64,000 nucleotides of DNA from Anaeramoeba flamelloides (GCA_027625915.1 JANTQA010000015.1:11251001-11315000), one strand, 5' to 3'. Positions 37,271-49,950 are shown, counted from the first letter of the stretch. Program-made: numbers and translations. Notes: generated by a model not told the origin, from the sequence alone.

Positions 37271-39745
37271 TTGATTTTTAATTTTTTTTGTCAAATACAA
37301 AACTTTTTTAAAAATCAAAAGTAATTTTTTACAATTAAAAAAATCAAAAGAAACGAAATTTTCAAAGAGAGGCAAGAAAAACGATCTCAAAAATTTACAT
37401 CCAACAAATCTAAATAACAAAGATCTATAAATATTGCTTTAGATTTGAAACGTTCCAGGGTAAGATAAATTATTACCTAGTGAAGAAACATGATTAATTT
37501 TATAATTGTAGAATAACATTTACTAGGTTCAAATAAACTTCCCACGCTTTAATGATTAGAACTTTTAAATAGAGAAACTTACCCAAACATCCACCTGTTT
37601 ATAAAAAATGACAAATTAATTCTCAATAGAGGAAAAATAAATCGAGAATTTGAATTGAGGTCCCTAAATTGATAATATTAGTAAAATTTCAAAACTAAAC
37701 TCAATTTCAAAAATTGTGACTCACCTGAAATAATAAATTGATAAAAAATATATATTCTTTAATATGCCCCTACGACCCAAAAAAAAACACTAAAAATGGA
37801 AAACTGAACAAATACCTTCCATTCAAAAAATTAAAAAAACTAAATGAAAAAATATAAATAAATAAAGTTTCCATTTAACTTTTTCTTGATAACTTTTTTT
37901 GCCAAAATGATTGAATTCAAACTTTAAATTATGTATATTTTTATATACAATATCTTATTTTAACCCTAATACTAAAACAAATTCTAAATTAGGGGCTTTA
38001 ATTTTCACAAAATGGAACAATTTAGTCTTCAAAAGTTTTTTTTATTTTTAAATGGTAAAATTAAAAAAAAAAATATTTAAAAAAGATAAACTCCATGAAA
38101 AAATATTCTAATTTAATATATTAATTTATTCTTTGATTTCGAAAATTTCTCAACCCAAATTTTTCAACAAAAAATAAAAAAGTGTAAAAGTAATTTCAAA
38201 AAATATTTTTGATATTCCAAAGTTGAGGTTGTATTGATTCAAAAAAATATATATCACAGTGGCTAACTGAATTTAGTTATAAAGCTAGATTTCAAAAAAT
38301 ATTAATCAGAAAAAAATAGTACTTTTTTATATTAAGGCCATATTAAAGAACAACAAATAATTAAATCCTATTTGTAATTCACTTTTAAATCATTCTAAAT
38401 ATATAAAAACCCAATGTTTTAAAAATTAAAAAAAAAAAATAAAACCAAAATTTAAAACAAAAGCGAGTAGCAATTTTTGAAATTAAAATTAAAGATTTTT
38501 TATTAATGATACTTTTACCGAAAAAAAGTTAACAACGAGTTTTTTTACTAATAATTATTTTTTTTTTCAAGATAAATTACATCATATCAATTTTGTAAGT
38601 GATTATTTGTCATTTTGAAGATCTTTTTTTTTTCATGCTCTTTTGAAAAAAAAAAAAAAAAGAAAATGACAAATTTTTCAAAAAAAAAAAAAAAGAGAAA
38701 GAAAAACAAAAATTTGTAAAACAAAAATTCTCAAAATTTTTAAAAAATGATTCTGATCCAAAAATTTGAAAATATTTCGAGAATAAGAATACGAGATAAA
38801 CACCCCAAAAAACACCAATTAAAATTATCAACGGAGTAAAAATGTTTTAAAAATAGTTTATATTCCTATTTTAAAGATAAATTTTCTGTTTGAGAAAATT
38901 AACCAACTTTTTTTAATGTAAATTATTATTTTACGATTTAGTGCCATTTTTAAAATTAAATTAATCTATCAAGATTTAAACCCTTATTGAGTATAGTTTA
39001 CAAACCCCTTTTCAAATAAAACTACATATATGATTTCAAGAATTATTCATAATTGAATCAAATTAATTACAGTATCATTCAAAAAATCTAAGAAACCCTT
39101 TTAAATATATCTATATAAAACACACTCAACTGAATAATAAAAACATATTAAAATTAAATATTATAAAAATTAAAGTACCCTTTTATTCGAAATGAGTAAT
39201 CTCGTTTTGTAAATCGTAAAATATAAAAAATTATCAAATAAATAACAACCTTTGAATACACTGGATTGGGGAAAAGTTCTTTGTATTTTATTGATAACAC
39301 CCAACAAGTTAAATTTTTGTTCTTCAAAACCCCATTTTCAATATAAATCTACAATTCATCTGTGTATTTTTTTTGGATTTTTTTCTTTATTTTCTTATTT
39401 CTTTGATAAATATATCAATCCAATGAATTCTTTTTTTTTAATTTCGATATCTAGCTCATTCGAAAAAAAACTTGAACTGTTTCCATTTTTATACTGGGAG
39501 ATTATTTTCAAATTATTTTTTCTTCTCTTGTTTTTTCATTTTCTAACTGTTCAATACCCAGAAATAAAAAAAACAAAAAATGAAAAAACGAATAATTAAA
39601 ATGAAAATCATCAATAAGAAATAATCTTATTAAGAATCACATTCAATGGTATTGATGGCTCAAGAGATTCAACCTTTTGTTTTAAAAAGATTTCAGTCCA
39701 AAATTTCCCACCCCGAAAAAGTGAAATCGAAAATATCTAATATTT

Positions 39746-40722
39746 ATTTATTTATTTATTGTGAGAAAGGAGTAATCAAAGAAAATTTACTAAATAAAAA
39801 AAGAGAAGAAAAAAACTAATTAAAACATTAAAGTAAAAGAATATTATATCATTTACATGAACAAATTAAAAATTATCCACGTCCTGAAACAGGAGGAGTA
39901 AAAACACGATAGAAAGGCTATCAATAATAAGATTCCACAAACTGTGATTAATAAATTGGTATTCCCCGACTCCGAAAAGTGGGGCAATGTGTACCCGAAT
40001 TTGTATATTTTTTTACAATTTTAGTAATTTTTTTATTTTCTATTTTTTTATTTTCATTTTTTCTTTATTACCTTAAGTTTTCTAACCATAAGAGCTTTGG
40101 TGAAAAATTATTGACAAGAAAAATAAATTTCGTAATTTTGATTAACCATGTTGAAGAGTTTTTGAGTATTTTTCCTAAGGATAACATTTTTATATAATTT
40201 TTTTTCTAAAATTTTTGCTATTTTTTTTTTCCATTTGATTCTGCTAAATTTATATCTTTCACAATACCAAATAAAGTGATTTATATTTTCATAATATTGA
40301 GTACAATAATCACATTTTTTGCATTTTTCTTTTTTTTTTTTGAATGTATCATATTCTGATTTCTTTTTTAAGACATACGAGTATCTATTTAGTCCGTTCG
40401 TAAAAGCGCGAAATTTTAGAAAAGTAGTACTGGATTTAAATTTGAGATAGTTTTTTATTTTAAAGTTAAAGTTTTCATTTTTAATAATTTTATAATATTC
40501 TTTAATTTTCCAACTTTGATTGTTTTTTAAAATATTAAAGTATGGTTTTTTTATCTTCATATTTAATTTATTAATATTTTTTGTTTTCCAAATATTTATT
40601 TCTTTGTTTGGATTATAGTCAAATTTAATAAGTTTTGCTATTTTTTTATGTTTTATTTTGTTAAGTTTTTTGATAAATTTCCATTTTCTCAAGTTTACAA
40701 TTGTTTTAATGGTTAACAAGTT
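39746..40722 (-). mobile_element. 5'-truncated LINE (non-LTR retrotransposon)
   Basis: About 977 bp, minus orientation. It is flanked by a perfect 17-bp direct repeat GAAAATATCTAATATTT at 39729-39745 and 40723-40739, a target-site duplication. At its 3' end is an (AATA)n tail directly abutting the duplication. The 5' part is the 3' end of a LINE ORF2 (to 40108). The 3' UTR is about 360 bp and includes a short GC-rich hairpin, CCCCGACTCCGAAAAGTGGGG-like (about 39964-39984), which may be a reverse-transcriptase recognition structure. The intact reading frame and exact duplication suggest a fairly recent insertion. Confidence 0.8.
40108..40722 (-). CDS. LINE ORF2 C-terminal fragment
   Basis: About 204 residues, open from the truncation point to the stop at 40108. 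Rich in Lys, Asn and Ile. The diagnostic part is a zinc knuckle C-x2-C-x8-H-x4-C (CDYC...ENINHFIWYC, about 40260-40315) preceded by LKFRAFTNGLNRYSY. This is the usual C-terminal region of LINE ORF2 downstream of the reverse transcriptase. No reverse-transcriptase or endonuclease residues are included. The frame runs on past 40722 into the duplication and flank only by chance. The fragment is not expected to be functional. Confidence 0.8.
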   Translation of the reverse strand, partial: NLLTIKTIVNLRKWKFIKKLNKIKHKKIAKLIKFDYNPNKEINIWKTKNINKLNMKIKKPYFNILKNNQSWKIKEYYKIIKNENFNFKIKNYLKFKSSTTFLKFRAFTNGLNRYSYVLKKKSEYDTFKKKKEKCKKCDYCTQYYENINHFIWYCERYKFSRIKWKKKIAKILEKKLYKNVILRKNTQKLFNMVNQNYEIYFSCQ

Positions 40723-40999
40723 GAAAATATCTAATATTTTAAAGAAAAAATTAAAAATACATTCAATAATTTTTATATAATTTTTTGAGGAACTTAACAA
40801 TACTTTTAAATATCAGGATGGATTCCAAATTTATTTTTTTGGTATATAATGAACTTTCATTTTTTTTTTTTAAAGAACCAATAGTTTAATATAATTTTTA
40901 TAAATTTGAGTGTTTTTTTTCTTCCAAATATGGATTTATAACAGTCGAAAAACCTTCCAAATACTTTCCCCAAATTAAAATTTAAAACCACATTCTGAA

Positions 41000-41198
41000 T
41001 ACTTCCAGTTCCATTTTTAACACACTAACTTTCAAGGAACTTTTAGATACATGAAAAATCTCGAATTAAATCACATTTTTTTTGATTTTTTTACACAAAT
41101 TATTTTACACGAATTAGAATTTTGTGCCTTAATATGAGATTTTTCTTATACCTTAAATTTCGTTAACAATTTGCGTCTTAAAAGTGGAACTGACTCTA
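41000..41198. mobile_element. R2 palindromic MITE-like element, copy 3 (diverged)
   Basis: About 199 bp with TA at both ends. The left end is degraded (AGTTCCATTTTTAA); the right end is well kept (TTAAAAGTGGAACTGACT). Internal TTTTGTGCCTTAAT.TGAGATTTTT matches the family. Confidence 0.65.
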
Positions 41199-42030
41199 AG
41201 TATTTTCTTGATCTCTTTCGATGTAGAAAATATAATTTAATTGTTTTCAAATTTCAAATTTATTTCTTCTTAATTATGCCTTGCAAGATATTTTTTCAAA
41301 TTTTGATTAAAATAAATTGAATTAAAAATAATACCAAAATTTTAATATTTTTGATAAAAAGTGGTTGTTTATAAAATAATAATAAATACAGGGAACAATA
41401 TTTTCAAGATTTAACTTATCTGGTAATATTTTCTTTTTTGAGTTTTAGAGTGGAGATATAAGAAATGAAAATTTTAGAAAACAGACACATTTTGAAAATT
41501 GTTCAAGTGGTATTAACACCTTAATTACTGAAACCTTAACAAAAATGTGATAAAATAACAATTTCAAGATATAAAGTATGAAGACACTAAATAAGTTCGT
41601 CTGTATAAAATGTGTATGTACAGTTTTTATATTGATTTAAATAATTAGGGTTTACTCTTACAAATATTATTATTTTTTTTTGATATTTCTTTTTATTTTA
41701 CCTCATTTTAGGTTGATTTTATTTTTTTACATGCACATCACTGTAGACTATCCCTAAAAAGTATTATTTCTTTGTATAAAATTCATGGAAACTTTGAGTA
41801 AAGTACACCAATTACACTATGAAAAGGTAGAAAACTGTTATTAGGTCTATTTTGAAATACTTAAAAGTTGGGTTTTTCAATCAGAACATTACAAATAAAA
41901 TCCACACGATCTCTTTTATACCTTTTCTCAGGTAAAAAAAAAGCAACTCAACAATTAGAACTTTGTCACGAAATGCCAATTTGATGAACACATTCATTTT
42001 TTTTTTTTTTTCCTTACTTTTACAATTTCA

Positions 42031-45000
42031 ATGGAAAAAAATGTTGAGGTAATAATATTTGGAGACGATAGACACTCATACCTCCAAACCGATAAAACAG
42101 AGACCAACTTTATTTCAGTAATAAAGGTTCATAAACCAAACAAAATTGTAACTGGTGATGGCACTCATTTTCTTGTCTGGAAAGGTTCCAATAAGCTGGA
42201 ATTTTATTCTCAGAGCCAAGGCAACCATAAATTCGAATTGGAAGGTGAAAAAATCGTAGATATTGTTTCTGGTTGTGAGTCTTATCTAATTCCTACTGAG
42301 TCTGGGAAACTTTATTCTGTAGCACAAGGAAGAAATCACTACTCCCAAAATCCCACAACAAACCCTGAGAGTAGTAAATTTAGTGAAATAAGACTTGTTG
42401 AATTTTTTAGTCGCAAAAATTTATTAATTAAGGCAATTGGGATGGGTTATGGTTCAAATTATTTTTTGTGTACTGACGGATCACTTTATGTTAGTGGATC
42501 TTATCAATCAGGTAATTTTTTTGATTTTTTCTCTCTTGTAAAGAATGAAATAAAAAAAATTTTCTCTTTTTCTTTTAACATTCTGCTCGATCCATCGATG
42601 GGAATTGTTTACACAGATTTCAAAAAATTGTGATTATTTGAACAATATATAATCAATTTCTTGAAAGGAGATCACTCTTCTTCTTTTAGACTTTTTTAAT
42701 TTTTTTTGTATTTGAGAGAAAGAAAAAAAAGTTGAATAAATTATATACTCTTTTTTTTTTTTTTTTTTATTACAGAGGAGAAGTGATTCAACATAATTTC
42801 CTCCCATTTGCCGTTAGTTTTTTTTTAATTTGAGAAATAAACCGAAAATTAAATAAATTTTCAGTCTATTTTTTAAATTAAAAAAAACAGCTAGGATTTC
42901 TTGAGTTTTTTGTTTATTTGGAAAATCGATAGATTTAACAAATAAAACAGAAAACCTTAAGAAATCTTAGGCACTTGACGGCACTTGACGGCACTTCCTC
43001 AAACCTTAAAATTGTATTTAGAGTTTTTTTTTATCCATATCTATAAGGTAGACAAGATAAGATCTCATATATAGCTTTTCTTTGAAAAAAACAAAAAGAA
43101 AAAATATAATTTGAAACAAAGACAAGAAAAAGAGAAAAAAAAGAAACCAAATAAAAAAGATTAAAAAAAATAACCAACAGTAAAAACTTCATGTAAAAGT
43201 TTTTTTTACACCTCAGGTATTGGATGGGTTTGTGATTGTTTTCTTTTATTTCGAAAATATACGGATCGCCACCTTAGTTTGCTTTAATAAAGAGATATAA
43301 ATATTTAGGGCAAGGGTAAACTAAAAAAAATCTTTATAATAAATTTAATGAATCGACCTCGATTAAAAATTTGTGGTTTATTTTTCCTCTATTTGGAATT
43401 AATTTGTTATATTTATAAAGAAAAGAATGGTTGTGTGAGTTTCTTCTATTTAAAGCTCTGATCATTAAAGTCTGGAAAGTTTTTTTTAACCTCAAAATGT
43501 TGTTCTGCAATTTTCAATTTTTAGTGTTTCTTCATTAGGTAATATATCCTCTTATCTTTGTAAATATTTCAAAACTAAAGCAATATTTAAAGAGGTGTGT
43601 TGTTATAGTTGTTGTTGGGTGTGAGTTTTGGAGATCATTTGTCTTGTCTCTCTTTGAAAATTTGGTTTCTTTTGATTTTTTTATTTGTCAAAAATTACTT
43701 TGATTTTTACAAAGTTTTTAATTTGACAAATAAATTTAAAAATTGAAATAGAGTTAAATAAAATACTCAAAATGATTTCTACCTTGATGAAATTGACTTA
43801 GTATATAAAATTGAATTATTTCAGATATCTAAGAAAACTTATTATTCGATATTTTTTTCGATTGTAGTATGGGATTATTTTAACAATAAAACCATTTTAT
43901 TTAATATTTTGAAGAACTGATAGATCTGGCATTTTTCTTCTTATAATTCTAGTAGTATTTCGAATAACAAAATCCAATATAGAATTTTATCAAAATTGGT
44001 TCATTATTAAAGAATTGACAAAAAAAATCGAGGTTGATTCAATAGCAAAATTTAAAAAAATTAACCACATCTTGAAATTTAAAAAGGAAGTACAAATCTG
44101 ATAACTAAAAGTACAAACTTACTCTAAATGTTATTTTTTGAAAATTAATTATTGTTTTTAAAAAGTTTGATCTAATTTTTCTCAGTTTTGAAAAAGTTCA
44201 CAATTCAACATATTTTTGAATTATTCAAAAAAAATTATTTTCTTTGGAAGTTAAAAAGAAATCTTAATTGTCTGTGAAGGAAATGTACAAAAATACACTT
44301 TAAAAATAAAATCTTAAAGTTTTGGAATAACTCTGTATAAAATATCAGCATAATTTCGAAAAATATTCAACTTCATTTTCAAAAAAAAAAAAATTATTGA
44401 GACTTTTTACGTCTTTTATTCTTTTTTCAATTTTCGGTAACATAGAATCCTCATCTTTTGACCACAAGACTTTACTAATTAATGTGACAAAAGTGATAAA
44501 AACAAAAACACATATCTCCTATTGTTAAATCCATATTAAACTCTATTTTTTCATTCGTTATACCTTTATCAAAATAATAAAAGTAACCACATGCCATTAA
44601 TGACAACAACTTGTTCCATTGGTTATTGCTATTAGGCAATTGTCAATACACATTTTTTTTTTCAAATTTACGAGCCACTTTTAAATAATAATTGATAAAA
44701 TAGAAGATTTGAAGATATCTTTTTTCAATTCAAAAAAGGGTTTAGAAAAATCGCGATAACCACTACCAAATCGCAATAATATTAGAAAATCGGGATAAAT
44801 ATTATAAAATCACGATATTACAAAAAATCATGATATTAAATACAATTTCATAATTGCCTAAAAATCTGATAAAAGCCAATATATCTTTTTAAAATAAATT
44901 AAAATCGTGATATAATAGCTGATTACCTATAAGCTAATTCAACAATATTTTTACAACAAAATTTTTAAGATTAAAGAACAGATGTTGAAAAAAAAATTTT

Positions 45001-47150
45001 TTTTTTAAACAACAAAAAATAAACTTAATTCAATCAAGGATCAGATAAAGAGTTTTATTATATTTTGTTTTGATTTGGTTAAGGAAGTAAGTACATTTTA
45101 CCATTTTGAAAAATTTTAATTGTCTTAACCTTACTGAAAAATATTATTTGAGTACCACCAGATATTGAAACTTTGATTCTTTTCACGAACGGACCAGTGA
45201 ATTGTATTTTGGTTCCAAAGTAATTCAGAGTTGAATCTTAAATTTTTCAATTTTTTGAACATTTTTTTTGATTCAATTTTTGGTTTTATTAAAATTTGTT
45301 TTGATCTAGAGATGTGTTTATACGAACGATTGAAATTAATCAAAGAGTAAATCAAGAAAAAAGACTCGAAAAGGTGTGCAATTGAAACAAATATTTTCTT
45401 TTAGAAGACCAAACACGAAAGATCACCATTTCAAATAAAGTTGTTGAGATCAAAAATGAAAAAAAAAAAAAATCAATAAAAGCCTATTTTCGAAGATTGG
45501 TTTTTTTTATCTTCTTAGTTTGTATGAATACAAACTATTCTTTTCCTTGGATTTCTCACCCCATTACTATTTATTATTATTTTAAAAAACCTTTTGTGAC
45601 AAATTTGCTTTCAAAATTCTTTTTTCAAATATTTTTATCAAACAAAGACAAAACAAAGAATACTATTTCAAAAATTAAAATAAATGGGTTGAATTCTTGG
45701 AATCAAAATACAGCTACAAAAAGATTCAAATCAAAATAATTGAAAAATTCAAGAAAAGATTCCAATCAGATTCAAAATTTTTTTGAGTTTTCATTTTGAT
45801 GGAAAATAAATAATTATAAAATCAAACTAATTTCTCCAATAAACACTTATTATCACAAGAATTAAAAAAATCTCTGATTTTCTGAACTAAAACTAGAATT
45901 AGATGAATTAAATGAAAATAGGATTTTTAAATTCATTTTGGAAATTCTTTCGAAATAAAAAGTAATTTGATTTTCAAAAATTTTCCAAACAAAATTATTT
46001 TCATAGAATCAAAAATAAAACCAAATAAATAATAAGTAATTGTGTAAAACGTTATCGATAAGATCAAGTAATAAATGATTTTTATTTATTTTTTTTTGAT
46101 CAATTTTTTCATTTTTTTGATTTCCGTTTTGTTATTGGTATGAAAATATCTTACACTAGGATAAATTCTACTCTAGTATTTATTGAAATATCAATGTATT
46201 TGGATAAAGAAATGATTTGAAGAATTCAGTTTCACATAAATGGTGGCACTAAAAAAATGAAAAATGTACTTACCCCCTTAACATATCGATCCATTCTTTA
46301 GATCAACAACAATAATAACACAAGTCCAATATATAGTTCCTCAGTATCAAAATTGGTATTAAAAATTGCAATGAATAAAAACGACTTCTAAAACAACCAA
46401 TCCTTCACCAGTTCATTAAAGAATGTCTTCTTATTTTAAATAATTTTCAATATTCTTTGAAAGCTGAAAAGGAGTTGGATAATTTTTACAAAAGCTTTCA
46501 CAATAACTAATCAACACCATCAAAATATTATAAAGATTGTTTGGAAAACTTGTTTTCTTATATTTTCTTCTTCTTACCGACATATTTACATTATACATAA
46601 AACTTAACAAGAGTAGAAAGATTTTTTTTTTTAAGAATAATAAGAATGTAAATTTCTCTTTACTTGTTTTTGGTTATTTAACTTGTGAAGGAAATATCAC
46701 ATTTTAAAAAACACAAACAAATCTATTTTGTATTCAAGTTCATTTTCTGAATGTGGTTATTATTTATTTAATCATAAAATTCATGTGGAAATTTTACTAT
46801 TATAAATAATAAAAAAATGAAAAGAAAAATATTTTTATCATTACAAACAAACTAATTCTGGTTATAAAAGTTTTCTGTCTTTCAAAACTTTCAAACACTC
46901 GAAGATAATTCACAACCCATGTAAACACTTTCTAACATTTTTAAACGGGAAAAGCGCTTCAGTTTATTTTCTTAGGTATTTTTTTTTTCTTGATTAGTTT
47001 ATTGATCAACAATTTTCAGTTATTTAATTTTAATATTTAAATAAGTAGTAATATTATTAGTGGTATTTTTAACAAAAATTTATTAGAAATAAAAAATGCA
47101 GAAATTGTAGTGAAATACAGATTATCATTCAAATATTTAAATGTCTCTTA

Positions 47151-47202
<52 letters not shown>

Positions 47203-48530
47203 AAAAAAAAAAAATAAAAAAAAATTGATAATAAAAAGGAAGACTTGGGATATCAAAACAAAGAAATCAACAAGTACCTCTTTTACTCACACAAAACGTT
47301 GAACGAGTTTTTAGTGGCCCACATGGCTTAGGCTTTTTTTATATTACAAAATCTAAAATATTATTTGGTTGCGGGTATAATGCTTATGGCCAATTAGGTC
47401 TCGGGATAAACAACACCAAAACAACCCCTAAAGAAGTAAAGCTCCCCCCATTTCAAATTGAAGATCTTTTGGACATGTATACAGGGCAAACACATTCGAT
47501 TGCATTAACTAATAAAGGTAAAGTTTATACATGTGGATCAGGTAAAATGAATGGACATAATGAGAATAAAAATAAATTTGCATGCTTACAATTTTTCCAA
47601 GATAAATTTGTTGTACGAATTGCTTCTGCGGAAAACACCCAATTAGCACTAACTAGGGATAGTGGGCTATATTGCTGGGGACTGAAAAATACTACTTTAA
47701 ATGAAATCTCCACTTGGACCATTCCAACAAAACTGAAAGTGCCTAAATACTTTAAAGTTTCTGCAATATCAACAAAAATAAATTGCGGGACAAAAGTTGT
47801 TTTTCTTTATAATACAATTGGAAACTGTTTAAGGCAAGATTTTGTAAATTTACTTAAAAGTGGGAAATTTACAGACACCTCAATTGGAAGTTCTGAAAAT
47901 GCAGTTAAATGTCATAAATTGTTAATTGAGCTAAGGACCGGGCTAAAAATAAATGTCATTCAGCAAATAATGAAAGACAATAATTTTACCAAAGAACAAA
48001 TAAATGTCTTTCTAAAATGGGTTTATTCTGACGAGATATCTTATAACAATGCTATTCAAGGTGTGTTTAATTCTTTAAATATAGCTTTTCCAATAAATAA
48101 AGATAATACACTCGAAAACACTTTATTAAAATTATATGAAGATGAAGATTCAAAAGATTTTAATATTTTAGTTAAAATTGATGATGATGATGATAACGAC
48201 GACGATGATGAGGAGGATGAAGAGGAAGAAGAAATTCCAGTCCATAAATTAATTTTAATGGCCAGGTCTGGGCTGTTTAGAGAAATGTTCGAAAATATAC
48301 AAGAAATGGGGAATAATTCAGTTCGCGACTATTCTCACAAATCAATCGAAAGTTTAGAAGTCTTAATCAAATATTTTTATACAAACAAAATAGAATTGAC
48401 AGCAGATGATGACCCACAATTAATTGTAGAAGAATTAGAAGATTCTATAGAGTACTACCAATTAAATCAGGATTCCAATTTTAAAATTGAATTACAAAAA
48501 ATTAAAGCACAATTTAATCTAAAATTTTAA
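42031..48530 (+). CDS. RCC1-repeat and tandem BTB protein (gene B), 590 aa
   Basis: Exons 42031-42511 and 47239-48530, one intron of 4,727 bp in phase 1. The join gives SGSYQSG|RLGISKQRNQQVP, a continuous RCC1 blade. Alternative acceptors nearby (for example after GGAAG) break the downstream frame. RCC1-like repeats fill residues 1-345 (LFGCGYNAYGQLGLG, KVYTCGSGKMNGHN, GLYCWGLKN). A degenerate BTB (about 355-430, ending INVFLKWVYSDEIS) follows. The second BTB (about 454-567) carries IPVHKLILMARSGLFREMF and KSIESLEVLIKYFYTNKIELTAD. An acidic run of about 20 Asp/Glu sits just before IPVHK. It is a close paralog of gene A in the BTB part, less close in the RCC1 part. Probable adaptor role as for gene A. 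Confidence 0.87.
42813..43050 (+). repeat. Dispersed repeat R3, copy 2
   Basis: Shorter relative of 17629-18072. It contains the hairpin-forming pair GAGTTTTTTGTTTATTTGG / AACAAATAAAACAGAAAACC. A tandem CACTTGACGG duplication follows (about 42970-42990), then CTTCCTCAAA and a TATCTATAAGGTA end. Confidence 0.7.
43765..44350 (+). repeat. Dispersed repeat R4, 5' part
   Basis: The first 265 bp match 36960-37270 in inverse orientation. The later part matches 51935-52225 in direct orientation, ending at AAGTTTTGGAATAAC followed by a TAAAAT block. This copy links the two halves of the family. Non-coding. Confidence 0.65.
44750..44915 (+). repeat. Short-period degenerate repeat of AATCGCGATAA
   Basis: Units at 44750, 44771, 44790, 44810 and 44828, spaced 18-21 bp, plus one at 44905. 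They read TCGCGATAA, TCGCAATAA, TCGGGATAA, TCACGATAT, TCATGATAT and TCGTGATAT. The best units are near-palindromic. CpG-bearing words are rare around here, so the cluster stands out. It could be a decayed satellite or a binding-site cluster. Confidence 0.65.
45073..46583 (-). pseudogene. Antisense protein-like fragments inside the intron (unidentified)
   Basis: On minus, opposite to gene B, several short stretches read like protein. One is an ATG-initiated frame of 50 residues from 46583 (MSVRRRKYKKTSF, then NILMVLISYCESF). Further patches follow near 45360-45470 (EMVIFRVWSSKRKYLFQLH) and near 45075-45240 (TKIQFTGPFVKRIKVSISGG). They lie in different frames with stops between them. No family was recognised. 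They may be a decayed gene, or exons of a small nested gene. Confidence 0.3.
47155..47225 (+). repeat. Poly-A tract
   Basis: 46 consecutive A (47155-47200), then further A-runs broken by single T. It lies only 13 bp before the 3' splice site of gene B. Length is probably unstable and may be misestimated in the assembly. Confidence 0.9.
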
Positions 48531-49753
48531 ATTTTCTGAAATTAATTTTAGTGTTAGAACTTTATTTCTATTTGTTATAATCATTAAAATTATTATTATT
48601 TATTGATTTCTTTATTTTTATTTATTTAATGTGAAAATCAAATTAACCAAAAAGCTATAAATTTACAAATCCACAACAATAAAAAGAAATCAAAAGTTTA
48701 TAAACTTTTAATTAATTTTTTTTATAAATTATTTCCAAAAAACGTGAAAAATTTTTTTATAATATCTTTAGTCAGACTTAATTCTAACATAAATATCAAA
48801 AAATACAAAATTTTCATAGATTATTTAGTGATTCTTCAAAATAAACCCATCTGTTTGTTATTATATCATTACTTTAATAAAAGATATTAAATTTTCTGTT
48901 CTGAATTTTATATGATATTTTTTAGGGGGTGAAAATTGGTATTTATTATTTTCTATTTATATCAATAAAATCGTTTTCAATACTTCTTTAATCTCTCGTA
49001 AAATTTTTTTCAAGAGATTGAAAATTTTTATATATTTTATTATTTCAAAAATTTGTTTGTACTTTTGTAATATTTTCATTTTTTTATTGAAATTGGTAAG
49101 ACATTGCTTTGTTTAACTGAAGTTTTTTTTCGTTATAATTTCATTTTTGGAAAATTTATCATCAAATATATGTTGAAATAAATACCGATAGTTTATTGAT
49201 CCAATCAGTATTAATTTCTCCTTAATTCTTTTAAACAAATTAACGAATAGCTCCACTAACAAAGAGGATTTTTTATGAAATAAAAAAATTAATTCCCAAA
49301 TTTTTGGGAAATACCTTATTTATAAGTTTATTTAAACCCAACCCCCTACAAAAAAAAAAAAAAAAAAAAAAAATTGACTTATATGATTCTTATAATAAAT
49401 AAAAAAAGTAATAAAATATTTAATTTTCAATCTACATTTTCCAAGAATAATTTATAAAACGAAAGCAAAAAATAAAAATTCAGATTTTTAATTCTATAAA
49501 AGAAGACATAACATCCTAAAGTAACTATAAATTTTTGGTTTTAAACATAGATTAGAAAATTTACAATTGTCAACAAAAGGCAATGAAAACAATAATTGGG
49601 AAAACCAAAATTAATATCCATAATGTAAATATGAATATAGTATATTTAATAATAAATCGATCTATGCATAAAACCAAGGATATTTAAAAATTATTAAGTA
49701 TAACAATAAAATCAAAAAAAAACAATAATATAAATAAATAAAATAATTAGATA

Positions 49754-49950
49754 TAATCAGTACCACTTTTAAGGAACAAACTGCAATGAAATTTAAGGTA
49801 CAAAAAAATCTCAAATTAAGGCACATAAAACAGATTCTAGTAAAATAAATTATAAAAAAAATAAATTCCATATTTTGTGTTTTAATTTGAGTTTTTTTTT
49901 GCATCTTAAATTTCGTTGCAGTTTGTGCCTTAAAAGTGGAACTAACTGTA
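49754..49950. mobile_element. R2 palindromic MITE-like element, copy 4
   Basis: 197 bp, TA-bounded; the left end has lost a few bases, the right end reads CCTTAAAAGTGGAACTAACTGTA-like. Internal GATTCTAGTAAAATAAATT and TTAATTTGAG blocks match the other copies. Arms pair almost along their whole length. Confidence 0.75.

Larger units (their letters stand above)
36536..42030. other. 5.5-kb intergenic region
   Basis: A poly-T run follows the GDH stop at about 36611-36633. The region contains an inverted R4 fragment (36960-37270), a LINE insertion (39746-40722) and an R2 element (41000-41198). The remaining open frames are AT-rich shadows. A T-run and TTCCTTACTTTTACAATTTCA precede the next start codon. 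Confidence 0.55.
42512..47238 (+). other. 4.7-kb intron of RCC1-BTB gene B
   Basis: Donor GTAATTTT, acceptor ATAAAAAG. It contains an R3 copy (42813-43050), an R4 copy (43765-44350), a short-period repeat (44750-44915), antisense protein-like fragments (45073-46583) and a 46-A homopolymer close to the acceptor (47155-47200). The acceptor is preceded by A-rich rather than pyrimidine-rich sequence. An intron of similar length and near-equivalent position exists in gene A. Confidence 0.75.

Noticed and set aside
39252-39599. 115-codon frame on plus
   Set aside because: Phe/Leu/Ile-rich, fits AT-rich background, no recognisable domain and no splice partners.
45497-45739. 80-codon frame on plus inside the gene B intron
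   Set aside because: Asn/Lys/Phe-rich, no family, and would break the well-supported RCC1 join.
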